The notes: a model not told the origin generated them from the letters alone. 64,000 bases of DNA from an uncultured Litoreibacter sp. (GCA_947501685.1 CANMWQ010000003.1:496001-560000); one strand, 5' to 3'. Positions 1 through 7,927 are shown, numbered from the stretch's first letter. Translations and numbers: made by a program.

Positions 1-238
1 GCATCCAGCCCGGGCCCGCCTCCTCGCCCGCCAGCGCGTCGGTCGCGGCCCCGAACAACGGAGCGGCCAGCACCGCCAGCACTTTGGACAGCAGCAAGAA
101 CCCCATCGCGATCACCACACGGCGTCTGACCCAAGCCACATCTTCGGGCCACAAATAGGGGATCACCCGCTTGACCACGCGCCAGCCGTCGCGGCGCAAA
201 TCCTGGTTGAGGCGGGCGTCTGAGACTTCGGTGACCAT
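1..238 (-). CDS. ABC transporter ATP-binding/permease, 5' end only (Atm1-type)
   Basis: Only about the first 79 codons are in the window; the gene continues beyond base 1. It starts at an ATG read on the minus strand (MVTEVSDAR...). The N-terminus is a short charged cytoplasmic stretch with VVKRVIPYLWP, then a first membrane helix starting at VVIAMGFLLL and continuing through KVLAVLAAPLFGAATD. This layout and wording resemble the N-terminus of Atm1/HMT-type half exporters of alphaproteobacteria, which export glutathione-linked or Fe-S-related compounds. The ATPase domain is not visible, so the family call is an inference from the N-terminus. Confidence 0.6.
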   Translation of the reverse strand, partial: MVTEVSDARLNQDLRRDGWRVVKRVIPYLWPEDVAWVRRRVVIAMGFLLLSKVLAVLAAPLFGAATDALAGEEAGPGWM

Positions 239-522
239 AGGGGGTGGGGCTTTCAGCAAGGCTAGGCTTTGCAACCTAGTCCTGCACCACGCCAAGGGCC
301 AGAGCGCAGCCGCCTAAAACCCGCAATAAAGCGTCGCAATAAAACGAAGCCTCGGCCCCAGCGGGGTCTTGTTGCAAATATGCTGCCGCTAAATCTCTCA
401 ATTTCCCCGCGCATCCCGCGAATGGTTTATTTATGGTAAACAGGTTGAAAAGAAACCAGAAAATGGGGGAGAGCTGAGGCCTGCCGACCACAATCTACGG
501 GGCGTTTCGAACGGATTCGACC
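239..522. other. Intergenic region between divergent genes
   Basis: This 284-base gap lies between the minus-strand ABC exporter and the plus-strand Hint gene, so it should carry both promoters. It is richer in A and T around 385-470 than its surroundings. The minus-strand 71-codon ORF at 276-491 has no recognisable domain and no convincing ribosome binding site, so it was not called. No operator palindrome or RNA was recognised. Confidence 0.4.
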
Positions 523-1533
523 ATGACAGATGCCATGGCCGGTTTCGCGACCTTTGGCGCAAGTTTCCAGATCAGCGCCTATAGCCAGATCACCATCTCG
601 GACGGGGCCGATCCCACCATCATTGATGGTGATGATATTTCGAATGAAACCCCCAACGACCCTACCCAAACCTATCTGGGAAATGCGTTTTTCTGGGATT
701 ACACCATTCAGGTGAATGACGGGGTAAACACCTATAGTATCGGCATTTTTGACTATGACATCAACGGCAACGGCACCAGTGGCGGGGTCGATGCCGAGGA
801 CGGGTTCTTCATCGGGTTCATCGACGGCCAGATCCCGCCCCTCAACACCACGCTGACCTTTGGCCCTATTCTGGACAATGGTCCCGATATTGACGAGGAA
901 ACGGTGGTGCCCTGCTTTACCGCAGGCACGCGGATTGCCACGCCGGACGGCCCCCGGCTGGTGGAGGCCTTGCGCGTCGGAGACCTCGTGGAGACCGCGG
1001 ATAACGGCCCGCAACCGATCCGCTGGATTGGCAGCCGCACGCTTGGCGCAGAGGCGCTCGCCGTGCGGCCAAAGCTGCGTCCTGTGCGGATTTCCGCCGG
1101 GGCTTTGGGCTTCGGGCTGCCGCGCCACGATCTGCTGGTGTCGCGCCAGCACCGGATGCTGGTTCGCTCGCCCATTGCCAGGCGGAAGTTTGGCACCGCG
1201 GAAGTGCTGCTGCCCGCCATCAAGCTGATAGACATGCCCGGCGTTTTCATCGACGAGGACGCGACGCCCGTGACCTATATCCACATCCTGTTTGACGCCC
1301 ATGAGATCGTGTTTGCCGAGGACGCGCCGTCCGAGAGCCTCTTTACCGGGCCGCAGGCCCTTGCCAGCCTTGGCGAAGACGCGGTTGAGGAAATCGCGGC
1401 GCTGTTCCCCGAGCTGTTGTCGCCCGCGCACCGCCCCCGGTTTGCCCGCCATGTGCCGCAGCGCGCCAGACAGACGCGCCGCCTGTTGGAGCGCCATATC
1501 CGCAACGATAAACCGCTGCTCACCCGCCATTAA
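523..1533 (+). CDS. Hint domain-containing protein
   Basis: A 336-residue protein with two parts. Residues 1 to about 125 are an acidic, Asp/Asn/Gly-rich segment of beta type. From about residue 130 a Hint (hedgehog/intein) module begins with CFTAGTRIATPDG and continues with VGDLVETAD and RWIGSR. Hint modules in inteins and hedgehog proteins perform self-cleavage starting at the first Cys, which is present here. In Rhodobacteraceae such proteins are frequent and often secreted, but their role is unknown. No signal peptide is visible. Starts at 523 or 535 are both possible. It stands alone and converges on the LysM gene 25 bases away. Confidence 0.85.
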   Translation: MTDAMAGFATFGASFQISAYSQITISDGADPTIIDGDDISNETPNDPTQTYLGNAFFWDYTIQVNDGVNTYSIGIFDYDINGNGTSGGVDAEDGFFIGFIDGQIPPLNTTLTFGPILDNGPDIDEETVVPCFTAGTRIATPDGPRLVEALRVGDLVETADNGPQPIRWIGSRTLGAEALAVRPKLRPVRISAGALGFGLPRHDLLVSRQHRMLVRSPIARRKFGTAEVLLPAIKLIDMPGVFIDEDATPVTYIHILFDAHEIVFAEDAPSESLFTGPQALASLGEDAVEEIAALFPELLSPAHRPRFARHVPQRARQTRRLLERHIRNDKPLLTRH

Positions 1534-1558
1534 GACCGGGGTTTAGCCTCGGGGGCCG

Positions 1559-3034
1559 TCAGCCTTCCGGGATCGCAAAAACCTGTCCGGGGTAGATCAG
1601 GTCCGGGTCGCGGATCAGGTCGCGGTTGGCCTCGTAGACCCGCACATATTCGATGCCGGAGCCAAAACGGTCCTCCGCAATCGCCCAGAGCGTAAAGCCT
1701 TTCTGCACCGTCACCACATTGGCGCGCCCGGCGGCCTCGGCCACGATCTCGGGCTCTTCGCGCTGGAACGGCGTCTCGACCCGGCTGGTCACCGTGCCTT
1801 GCTCGTCCAGCTCGTCAATGCGCAGCCGGTAGACGCCTGCATCCACGTCCGGCAGCGGCGTGCGCCATGTGCCATCCGGGGCGATTTGCACCGTTTGCAC
1901 CGGCTTGCCGTCCAGATAGACCCGCGCAAAACTGGCCCCCTGCCCGCGCCCGCTCAAGGCCACGTCGCCGCTGGTGTCATAGGTGATCGTGTCGATCACC
2001 AGATTGGCCACGACCTGCGGGCTTTGCGAGGGCACCTCAGGCTGCGCCGCCCCCTGCAACACCCGCACGCCGCTTTCATCGGCCAGCACGATGGTTGGGC
2101 TTTCAGGGGTCAGACTTTCAGGGGTCGGACTCGTGGGGGTCACTTCTGGTGCCACCGGCTCAGAGTCCAATTCTGGCTCCACTTCTGCGACGACCTCAGG
2201 GGCCACATCAGGTGCAGGCTCCGCCGCAGCATCCGCCTCCGCAATCTCAGTCACGGGCTCAGTCACCGGCTCAGTGACGGGCTCGGCTTCAGGCTCAGCT
2301 TCCGGCGTAATCTCTGGCGCAACTTCTGGCTCTGCCTCTGCCACCACAACCGGGCGCACCGGCGCGATCAGCACCGTGCCGACCGAGGCCACCACCGCGC
2401 CGCCCTCCACGCTCATCTGCGCCGAAAGGCTGCGCGGCGCGTCCGAGGGCGGCATGTCAAACAGCGCCACGAACTTGCCCGTCACATCCGCCGTGGCCCG
2501 GCCCACTTCTACGCCGTCGGCCAGCAAAATCACCTCCGCGCCCGGTGCCGCATTCCCCGCGATCACCGCCGCCCCCTGAGGGTCGATGCGCACCACGTCA
2601 AAGCTGGGCCCGACCGGGGTTTCTGCCACTTCAGGCTCGGGCTCCGCCTCAGCTTCAGCCTCTCCCTCAGGGTCAGCGTCTGCAAGCTCACTATCCGGCT
2701 CCGCCGCGACTTCCTCATTGTCCGGCTCCGCCAGAACATCCTCACCATCCGGCTCGGCTACAGCTTCCGGCTCGGTCTCCGCGACAAGCTCATCCTGAGC
2801 CAAATCCTGAACCGCGTCCTGCACGACCACGTCCTGCGCGCTCTCATCCGGCGCGACCACCGCGTCCACCACCGCCGCAGGCGTGTCATCCGGTGCGGCC
2901 TCGGACCCTGCAACCGGCGCCTCAGCGCCGCGGCCCAAAAACACCACCCAATACACGGCTCCGGCCAGCGCCACGGCACCCACCAACAGCATGACCGTAG
3001 ACCCGGTCAGTGCAGACGTTTTCTTCTCAGCCAT
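1559..3034 (-). CDS. LysM peptidoglycan-binding domain protein with acidic Glu/Pro region
   Basis: The ORF track starts at 3055, but the internal ATG at 3034 (MAEKKTS) sits behind GGAAAAAGGAACAGG and is the better start, giving 491 residues. A single membrane helix (MLLVGAVALAGAVYWVVFL) near the N-terminus is followed by a long low-complexity Glu/Ala/Pro/Val region and two immunoglobulin-like or bacterial big-domain-like stretches (IDPQGAAVIAG..., ISY-like DTITYDTSGDV...). The C-terminal 50 residues are a LysM domain (VQKGFTLWAIAEDRFG ... YPGQVFAIP). Anchored in the inner membrane, it likely reaches the cell wall; the acidic stretch would be a periplasmic spacer. The exact role is unknown. 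Confidence 0.85.
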   Translation of the reverse strand: MAEKKTSALTGSTVMLLVGAVALAGAVYWVVFLGRGAEAPVAGSEAAPDDTPAAVVDAVVAPDESAQDVVVQDAVQDLAQDELVAETEPEAVAEPDGEDVLAEPDNEEVAAEPDSELADADPEGEAEAEAEPEPEVAETPVGPSFDVVRIDPQGAAVIAGNAAPGAEVILLADGVEVGRATADVTGKFVALFDMPPSDAPRSLSAQMSVEGGAVVASVGTVLIAPVRPVVVAEAEPEVAPEITPEAEPEAEPVTEPVTEPVTEIAEADAAAEPAPDVAPEVVAEVEPELDSEPVAPEVTPTSPTPESLTPESPTIVLADESGVRVLQGAAQPEVPSQSPQVVANLVIDTITYDTSGDVALSGRGQGASFARVYLDGKPVQTVQIAPDGTWRTPLPDVDAGVYRLRIDELDEQGTVTSRVETPFQREEPEIVAEAAGRANVVTVQKGFTLWAIAEDRFGSGIEYVRVYEANRDLIRDPDLIYPGQVFAIPEG

Positions 3035-3229
3035 CGCCTGTTCCTTTTCCCCCAATCGCGCCCCGCCAGCCTCAGGGCCAGCCTTGCAGCCGGGCGCGCA
3101 GCCCGTCTTGCGGCAGGCCTTGCATTGCGTCCGGCCTCGCGGACTTGTGCGAACCTAGCAGGCCCTCTATCACTTGGCAAAAGCAAGTCACATCCGCTTG
3201 TGCCAGCCCGTTTTTGAGGATCTTCCCGC

Positions 3230-3793
3230 ATGACCGCCACGCCGCTGCCCCGTTCCGTCTGTGTCTATTGCGGCTCGCGCATGGGCACCGATCCGGCCTA
3301 CCGGGAGGCCGCCCACGCGGCAGGCAGGCTGATCGCGCAAAACGGCTGGCGGCTGGTCTATGGCGCGGGCGATGTGGGGCTGATGGGCGAGGTCGCCCGC
3401 GCCGCGCAAGCAGGCGGCGCGGAGGTCTTCGGCGTCATCCCCGTTCATCTCTTTGACCGCGAGGTCGGCAAGCAGGATCTCACCAGTTTCGTCATCACCG
3501 AAACCATGCATGAGCGCAAAAAGGTGATGTATATGAATTCCGACGCCATCGTGGTGCTGCCCGGCGGCGCGGGCTCGCTGGACGAGTTTTTCGAGGTGCT
3601 CACATGGCGTCAGCTTGGCCTGCATGACAAGCCGATCGTGCTGTTGAACACCAATGGCTACTGGGATCCGCTGCTGGCGCTGAATGCCCATGTGGTCGAT
3701 CACGGCTTTGCCGACGCCTCCATGCTGGACTTCATAACACCCTGCGCCACCCCTGAGGAGATGGCCACCACGCTGCAACAGCGCTGGGCCTGA
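3230..3793 (+). CDS. LOG-family (TIGR00730) nucleoside monophosphate phosphoribohydrolase
   Basis: 187 residues, the usual length for the family. The Rossmann fold opens with VCVYCGSRMG and carries the signature PGGAGSLDEFFEVL near residues 110-123, which forms the substrate site and holds the conserved acid. LOG proteins cleave cytokinin-type or ordinary nucleoside 5'-monophosphates to the base and ribose 5-phosphate; many bacterial members act mainly in nucleotide turnover. It is cytoplasmic and stands alone, divergent from the LysM gene. Confidence 0.9.
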   Translation: MTATPLPRSVCVYCGSRMGTDPAYREAAHAAGRLIAQNGWRLVYGAGDVGLMGEVARAAQAGGAEVFGVIPVHLFDREVGKQDLTSFVITETMHERKKVMYMNSDAIVVLPGGAGSLDEFFEVLTWRQLGLHDKPIVLLNTNGYWDPLLALNAHVVDHGFADASMLDFITPCATPEEMATTLQQRWA

Positions 3794-3922
3794 TCCACCG
3801 ACGCGCCATGGCAAAACGCCCTTCAGCGCCGGATTAACCCAAATGTGATGCGCAGCCTGGGCGCTTTCTTGTTACGCTCCGCAGAAGAATCACAAAAAAC
3901 ATCCCCAATACGGAGCGCGCCT

Positions 3923-4378
3923 ATGTCCCTGAAAACCTCCATCGCCGCCGTGGCGCTGGCCCTGACGGCGGCTCCCGCCCTCGCGGCCGAGGGCGAACGC
4001 GTCCAGATCACCGGCGAAATCATCGACACATGGTGCTACTTCTCCGGCGTCATGGGCGGCCCTGAGGCCGTCGTGGGCTCCGCGCATCACACCTGCGCGC
4101 TGTGGTGTTCGGCGGGCGGCATTCCCGTGGGCCTTTTGGGCGATGACGGGGAGGTCTACATGGTCCTCAAGATCAACGGCGACGACCAATCCGCCTCCGG
4201 CGACACGCAGCTGACCCTTGCCAGCCACGAGATCGTGGCCGACGGCATGCTCTATAAACGCGATGGGCTGAACTATCTGGTGGTGGAGGCCGTCGTGGAA
4301 GATCGCGGCATCACCAACCTGAACCACGAAGATTTCGGCGTGGTCCCCGGCTTCGCCATTCCAAAACCAAAGAAGTGA
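3923..4378 (+). CDS. Periplasmic CxxxC protein A of the SCO/rhodanese operon
   Basis: Uncharacterised. The start at 3923 (MSLKTSIAAVALAL) gives a clean Sec signal peptide cut near AALAAEG; the longer ORF start at 3845 would bury it. The mature part is about 130 residues. Visible residues are C38 in GEIIDTWC, a HHTCALWC box (H55, H56, C58, C62) and then GGIPVGLL. The Cys-x3-Cys box with flanking His suggests binding of copper or another metal, or thiol chemistry. The downstream protein B has the same layout (ExxDxxC ... CxxxC ... GLL ... DGLL ... YLV), so the two look like diverged paralogues. First gene of a five-gene operon. The function is inference. Confidence 0.75.
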   Translation: MSLKTSIAAVALALTAAPALAAEGERVQITGEIIDTWCYFSGVMGGPEAVVGSAHHTCALWCSAGGIPVGLLGDDGEVYMVLKINGDDQSASGDTQLTLASHEIVADGMLYKRDGLNYLVVEAVVEDRGITNLNHEDFGVVPGFAIPKPKK

Positions 4379-4389
4379 GGGCCCGGATC

Positions 4390-4962
4390 ATGAAAAAGCT
4401 CATCGCAGCACTCGCCATTCTCGCCACGCCATTGGCCACATCCGTCGCGGCGCAGGATTTCTCTGAAGGCTCCACCGCCAAGTCGTGGAACCTCTATGCC
4501 GAGGTCCCCGCCACCTTTGAGGCCGAAGTCGTCGATATCCTGTGCACCGTCGCAGGCGATTGCGCCGCGCAATGCGCTGAGGGCCGCCAGCTGGGCCTCT
4601 TGCGCTCCGCCGACAATGTGCTGGTCTTCCCCAACAAGAACTCCCAAAGCTCTTTCAACGGGGCGGCTTACGATTTGCACCCCTATTGCGGCAAAATGGT
4701 CGACGTGGACGGGCTGCTCATTGAGGATGAAGACATCCAGGGTGCCACCAACATCTACCTCGTCCAAAAAATCAAGGAAGCCGGGGCCGCTGACTGGGCC
4801 AAGGCCAATAAATGGACCAAGGTCTGGGCCGCCAAACACCCTGAGGCCAAAGGCAAAGGCCCGTGGTTCCGCCGCGACCCGCGTGTCAACGCCATCATCG
4901 CCGATACCGGCCATCTGGGTCAGGGCCTCTCCCCCGAAGAAGCCTATGAGATCACACGGTAG
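4390..4962 (+). CDS. Periplasmic CxxxC protein B of the SCO/rhodanese operon
   Basis: Uncharacterised, 190 residues. The ATG at 4390 (MKKLIAALAILATPLATSVAAQ) gives a signal peptide and is preferred to the upstream ATG at 4375, which overlaps the previous gene. Cysteines are C52 (EVVDILC), C58 and C62 (CAAQC, then GRQLGLL) and C100 (LHPYC). The pattern parallels protein A but lacks the HH pair and has an extra C-terminal basic region (about 160-175). It probably works with protein A and the following SCO protein in periplasmic metal or thiol handling; this rests on context and Cys spacing only. Confidence 0.75.
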   Translation: MKKLIAALAILATPLATSVAAQDFSEGSTAKSWNLYAEVPATFEAEVVDILCTVAGDCAAQCAEGRQLGLLRSADNVLVFPNKNSQSSFNGAAYDLHPYCGKMVDVDGLLIEDEDIQGATNIYLVQKIKEAGAADWAKANKWTKVWAAKHPEAKGKGPWFRRDPRVNAIIADTGHLGQGLSPEEAYEITR

Positions 4963-4972
4963 GCCCATTCAT

Positions 4973-5530
4973 ATGATCCGCGCGACACTTATAAGCCTCG
5001 CCATGGCGACCCCCGCCATGGCCGAAACCCCGCTGCCCTTTGATCTGGGCGGCGACTACACCCTGACCAATCAGCATGGCGACGCCTACACCCAGGCCGA
5101 CCCGCAGGGCCGCCCGCAGCTGCTCTTCTTTGGCTATGTGAACTGTCAGGAAATCTGCTCTGCCGTGTTTCCGATGATGGCCGAGGTGGTGACCGAAATC
5201 GAAGCCCAGGGCATGGAAATCACCCCGGTGATGATCACTGTTGACCCGGTGCGCGACACGGTGGAGACGATGGGCCCAAAGCTGGCCGACTATCATCCCG
5301 ATTTCATTGGCCTCACCGGCACGGAGGCCGAGCTGCAAGTGGCCTATGACGCCTATTCCGTCGAGAAGGAAGAGGTCTTCGTGGACCCCGAATATGGCCC
5401 CGTCTATGCCCATGGCAGCTTCATCTATCTGCTGGATGCCGAAGGCACATTCCTGACCCTCGTGCCCCCTATCGTGAGCCCAGCGCAAGCCGCGGGCATC
5501 GTCGCAAAATACACGCAGGAGCTTGGTTAA
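4973..5530 (+). CDS. SCO family protein
   Basis: 185 residues with a short signal peptide (MIRATLISLAMATPAMAE) and a thioredoxin fold. The SCO motif is C58-x3-C62 (NCQEIC) with the distal His in YAHGSF, the three ligands used by SCO1/PrrC proteins to bind copper. SCO proteins deliver copper to, or reduce thiols in, the CuA site of cytochrome c oxidase subunit II. The start at 4973 lies just behind the stop of protein B. The ORF track shows a longer frame from 4496, which is read-through in another frame of protein B. Confidence 0.92.
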   Translation: MIRATLISLAMATPAMAETPLPFDLGGDYTLTNQHGDAYTQADPQGRPQLLFFGYVNCQEICSAVFPMMAEVVTEIEAQGMEITPVMITVDPVRDTVETMGPKLADYHPDFIGLTGTEAELQVAYDAYSVEKEEVFVDPEYGPVYAHGSFIYLLDAEGTFLTLVPPIVSPAQAAGIVAKYTQELG

Positions 5531-5531
5531 G

Positions 5532-6005
5532 ATGGCCTCACCACTCACCCGCCGCGCGGTTCTGACAGGCGGCGTTGCCGCCCTTGGCACCGGCACGTTT
5601 TTCGCCGCTGGCGGGCAAAACCTGTTCTATTCGCTCATCACAGAGGCCAGCGCCGCTGAAAACCTCGACCCGCCCACCGCGCATCAACTGGCAGCGACGG
5701 GCAAGATCACCCTTGTGGACATCCGCCGCCCCGATGAATGGGCCAAAACAGGCTCGGGCGAGCACGCTCATCGCCTCGATCTGCGCCGCGACGACTTCAT
5801 CGCAGAGCTGGACAAGTTGTTGGACGGCGACCGCTCCGCCCCCCTTGCGCTGATCTGCGCGCGCGGCGTGCGGTCTGCGCGCGAGAATAACAAGCTGATC
5901 GCCGCAGGCTTCACCAATGTCATCGACGTGCCCGAAGGCATGCTTGGCAACAAACGCGGCCCCGGCTGGATCAAACGCGGCCTGCCGCTGAACCTCGCCA
6001 AATGA
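5532..6005 (+). CDS. Exported rhodanese-like protein with Tat-type signal
   Basis: 157 residues from ATG 5532; the ORF track begins at a TTG nine bases upstream. A twin-arginine type leader (LTRRAVLTGG) is followed by a single rhodanese domain with VDIRRPDEW and the active-site loop CARGVRS (C109). Rhodaneses carry sulfur as a persulfide on this Cys. Export by Tat places it in the periplasm next to the SCO and CxxxC proteins. It starts just after the SCO stop and overlaps the next gene by ATGA. Confidence 0.88.
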   Translation: MASPLTRRAVLTGGVAALGTGTFFAAGGQNLFYSLITEASAAENLDPPTAHQLAATGKITLVDIRRPDEWAKTGSGEHAHRLDLRRDDFIAELDKLLDGDRSAPLALICARGVRSARENNKLIAAGFTNVIDVPEGMLGNKRGPGWIKRGLPLNLAK

Positions 6006-6829
6006 TCCGCATCACCGCGCTGGCTCTTACCGCACTGACCGCCACCCAAGCCCATGCGGGCTGCGCCGATGGCAGCGACACGCCCTGCACCGTGCCGCTG
6101 GGCGAGTATCACATCATGCTCCCCGAGGGCGTCGACACCCCGCCCGCGCTGCTGTTCCTCCATGGCGCAGGCGGCAATGGCAAACAGGCGATGCGGATGA
6201 AAACCGCGTTGGAGCGCGGTTATGCCGTGATCGGCCCCAACGGGCTCAAACGCCCCAATTCCCGCTTCGGCCCCGGCTGGTCCTTCCACCCGGCCCGGCC
6301 CCAGCAACGCGACGAAATTGCCTTCATGCGCGAAATCCTCGACGACGCCGCACAGACCCACGGCATCGATCGCGACCGCGTGCTCTTGGCGGGCTTCTCC
6401 ATCGGCGGCTCCATGGTCAGCTACATGGCCTGCGACGCGCCAGATCTGGCCGCCGCCTACGCGCCGGTCGCAGGCAGCTTCTGGCGTCCGCATCCCGCCA
6501 TCGACGCCTGCCAAGGCCCGGTCAAACTGCTCCACACCCATGGCTGGAAAGACAAAACCGTCCCCCTCGAAGGCCGCCCCGTCAGCGTCGCCGATATCGA
6601 GCAAGGAGACGTCTGGTACGGCATGCAAATCTGGCGTCGCGTCAACGGCTGCCTGGGCCGCCGCGCAGACAGTTTCGACACATCCGGAGCCTTCTGGATC
6701 CGGTCATGGGACACATGCGAAAACGGCGCGCTGGACTTCATCCTCCACCCCGGAGCCCACGGCATCCCCAAAGGCTGGTCCAACACCGCGCTCGACTGGT
6801 TCGAAGGGCTGGACCTGTCTGCTGAGTGA
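6002..6829 (+). CDS. Secreted PHB depolymerase-like alpha/beta-hydrolase esterase (LpqC type)
   Basis: 275 residues with a signal peptide ending near QAHA-G. Alpha/beta-hydrolase marks are LLFLHGAGGNG (oxyanion region), GFSIGGSM (nucleophile Ser in G-x-S-x-G), D in HTHGWKDKTVP and H in HPGAHGIPKGW. Members of this group cleave polyester or small ester substrates; LpqC-like members are often called feruloyl or polyhydroxybutyrate esterases. It is the last gene of the CxxxC/SCO/rhodanese operon, joined by an ATGA overlap, though its chemistry has no obvious tie to the others. Confidence 0.85.
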   Translation: MIRITALALTALTATQAHAGCADGSDTPCTVPLGEYHIMLPEGVDTPPALLFLHGAGGNGKQAMRMKTALERGYAVIGPNGLKRPNSRFGPGWSFHPARPQQRDEIAFMREILDDAAQTHGIDRDRVLLAGFSIGGSMVSYMACDAPDLAAAYAPVAGSFWRPHPAIDACQGPVKLLHTHGWKDKTVPLEGRPVSVADIEQGDVWYGMQIWRRVNGCLGRRADSFDTSGAFWIRSWDTCENGALDFILHPGAHGIPKGWSNTALDWFEGLDLSAE

Positions 6830-7143
6830 GAGCTATTCAACGCACCTAAACAAGCCTACGCCATGTTGCGCATTGATGGCGGGCTTGTGGACTTTGCTGC
6901 CTTTCAATGAGGGCATTGCCAGACCGCGGGATGGCGATCCAAGGCTCATTCGAAAGCATTTTATGGCAGCAAGGTCATCTTCCCCATATGCGCCGCGCCA
7001 AGCCCACCAAATCGCCAGTCCTGACGGGCGGTCTGGCGATGCCCGGGGCCTGCGGCCTGTTAACCGGGCAAGGGGAACTGAATGACCGTCTCGCGGACAA
7101 AACGTCAATTCGCTGCGCTTGCGCCAATGGCTGCTTTTTGAGG
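6830..7143. other. Convergent intergenic stretch with imperfect inverted repeat
   Basis: A 314-base stretch between two converging genes. Short ORFs exist on both strands, but none has a recognisable domain or ribosome binding site. The notable structure is a pair of inverted arms: GGGCATTGCCAGACCGC near 6910-6926 and GCGGTCTGGCGATGCCC near 7029-7046, with an inner pair TGGCGAT/ATCGCCA. A decayed mobile element or a structured RNA are both possible; neither can be shown here. Confidence 0.4.
6910..7046. repeat. Imperfect inverted repeat, about 17-base arms
   Basis: The left arm reads GGGCATTGCCAGACCGC and the right arm reads GCGGTCTGGCGATGCCC; the reverse complement of one matches the other at all but one base. 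About 100 bases separate them and contain a second, shorter inverted pair. Position and function are unexplained. Confidence 0.55.
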
Positions 7144-7719
7144 CTACCTTGACCGTGCAAACCATCTTGCCGTGATCGACCAAAGCAACAAGCACAACAA
7201 TCCGACCAGTGCGGCTTGTGACACAAACCCTGACCAAGCGCTGACCAAAACAAAGATTTCCATGAATTCCGGGTAATCGATGTATCTCCGTGGCTTTGGT
7301 AGAACGAACGCCAGCACTCCTTGAAATGACGTGCTGCCGATCAATGCAACATGCAGAACCCAGAAGAGTATTTTGGTTAGAGCCGGGTATAGCATCGCTC
7401 CAAAACGCATTTGCATCCAAGTTATTGCTCCGAAGACCGCCATGGCGATGCCAATGTTCCAATGGAAGTGGCCGTGGCTCACTACATAGTAGGTGTCATG
7501 ATATGCTGGTTCTGCTTCTCGAACTTGACTCAGAGCAATTTGGATTTGTGCGAAGCTGACCGCGCCGAAAACGGCGTAGATCGCTGCTACAGTGAAGAAC
7601 AGCGCGGCGGGCTTCCAGCCGCGAATACTCGCCAGAAGCGGAACGAGGATCAAACATAACAAAAAGACAGCGGAATAAATCAAAACTAATCGCCCTGGAA
7701 CTTTTGCCCCGTGTGCCAC
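7144..7719 (-). CDS. Small membrane protein resembling the C-terminal third of cytochrome oxidase subunit I
   Basis: 191 residues from a GTG start, five or so hydrophobic helices. Residues 74-84 read HDTYYVVSHGH, matching the HDTYYVVAHFH of helix X in haem-copper oxidase subunit I, whose two His ligate haem a3 and haem a; H82 and H84 align without gaps and H86 is extra. Residues 143-150 read PRRYIDYP, matching the conserved PRRxxDYP loop of the same subunit. The earlier part with the CuB ligands and the second haem a ligand is absent, so it cannot be an oxidase by itself. Base composition is clearly lower in GC than its neighbours. It could be a true short family or a decayed remnant with an intact frame. 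Confidence 0.7.
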   Translation of the reverse strand: MAHGAKVPGRLVLIYSAVFLLCLILVPLLASIRGWKPAALFFTVAAIYAVFGAVSFAQIQIALSQVREAEPAYHDTYYVVSHGHFHWNIGIAMAVFGAITWMQMRFGAMLYPALTKILFWVLHVALIGSTSFQGVLAFVLPKPRRYIDYPEFMEIFVLVSAWSGFVSQAALVGLLCLLLWSITARWFARSR

Positions 7720-7863
7720 CGAAGCAGACCTTGATCAAGGCCACAGCATCCGTTGCAGTGGGCTCAAACCAGCCATCCGCCCCACCTCTCGCCAATAGCC
7801 CTTCTCGACCTGCCCCAACTTATCCACAGCCTGTGGATAAACCCGCCTTCTGTTAACGAAATA

Positions 7864-7917
7864 TTTTGGTACAAAATGGGTTATGGGCCCAAAAGGTTTG
7901 CCCCATTTTGTACAAAA
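7864..7917 (-). repeat. Palindromic repeat, family 1, copy 1
   Basis: Read on the minus strand: TTTTGTACAAAATGGG, 21-base spacer, CCCATTTTGTACCAAAA. The arms are inverted repeats, each with the 12-base palindrome TTTTGTACAAAA (one arm has an extra G). It sits about ten bases after the opgH stop. A second copy with the same 21-base spacer is at 47595-47651, also just after a stop and in the same orientation relative to the gene. Confidence 0.8.
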
Positions 7918-7927
7918 CGGCCCAAAC

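Noticed and set aside
276-491. 71-codon minus-strand ORF in the first intergenic gap
   Set aside because: No ribosome site, no recognisable domain; too short to trust alone.
427-1530. 367-codon minus-strand ORF opposite the Hint gene
   Set aside because: Runs antiparallel to the real Hint frame; no domain, and composition is that of an antisense shadow of a high-GC gene.
6833-7462. 209-codon minus-strand ORF overlapping the oxidase-like gene
   Set aside because: Conflicts with the frame at 7144-7719 that carries the HDTYYVV and PRRYIDYP motifs.
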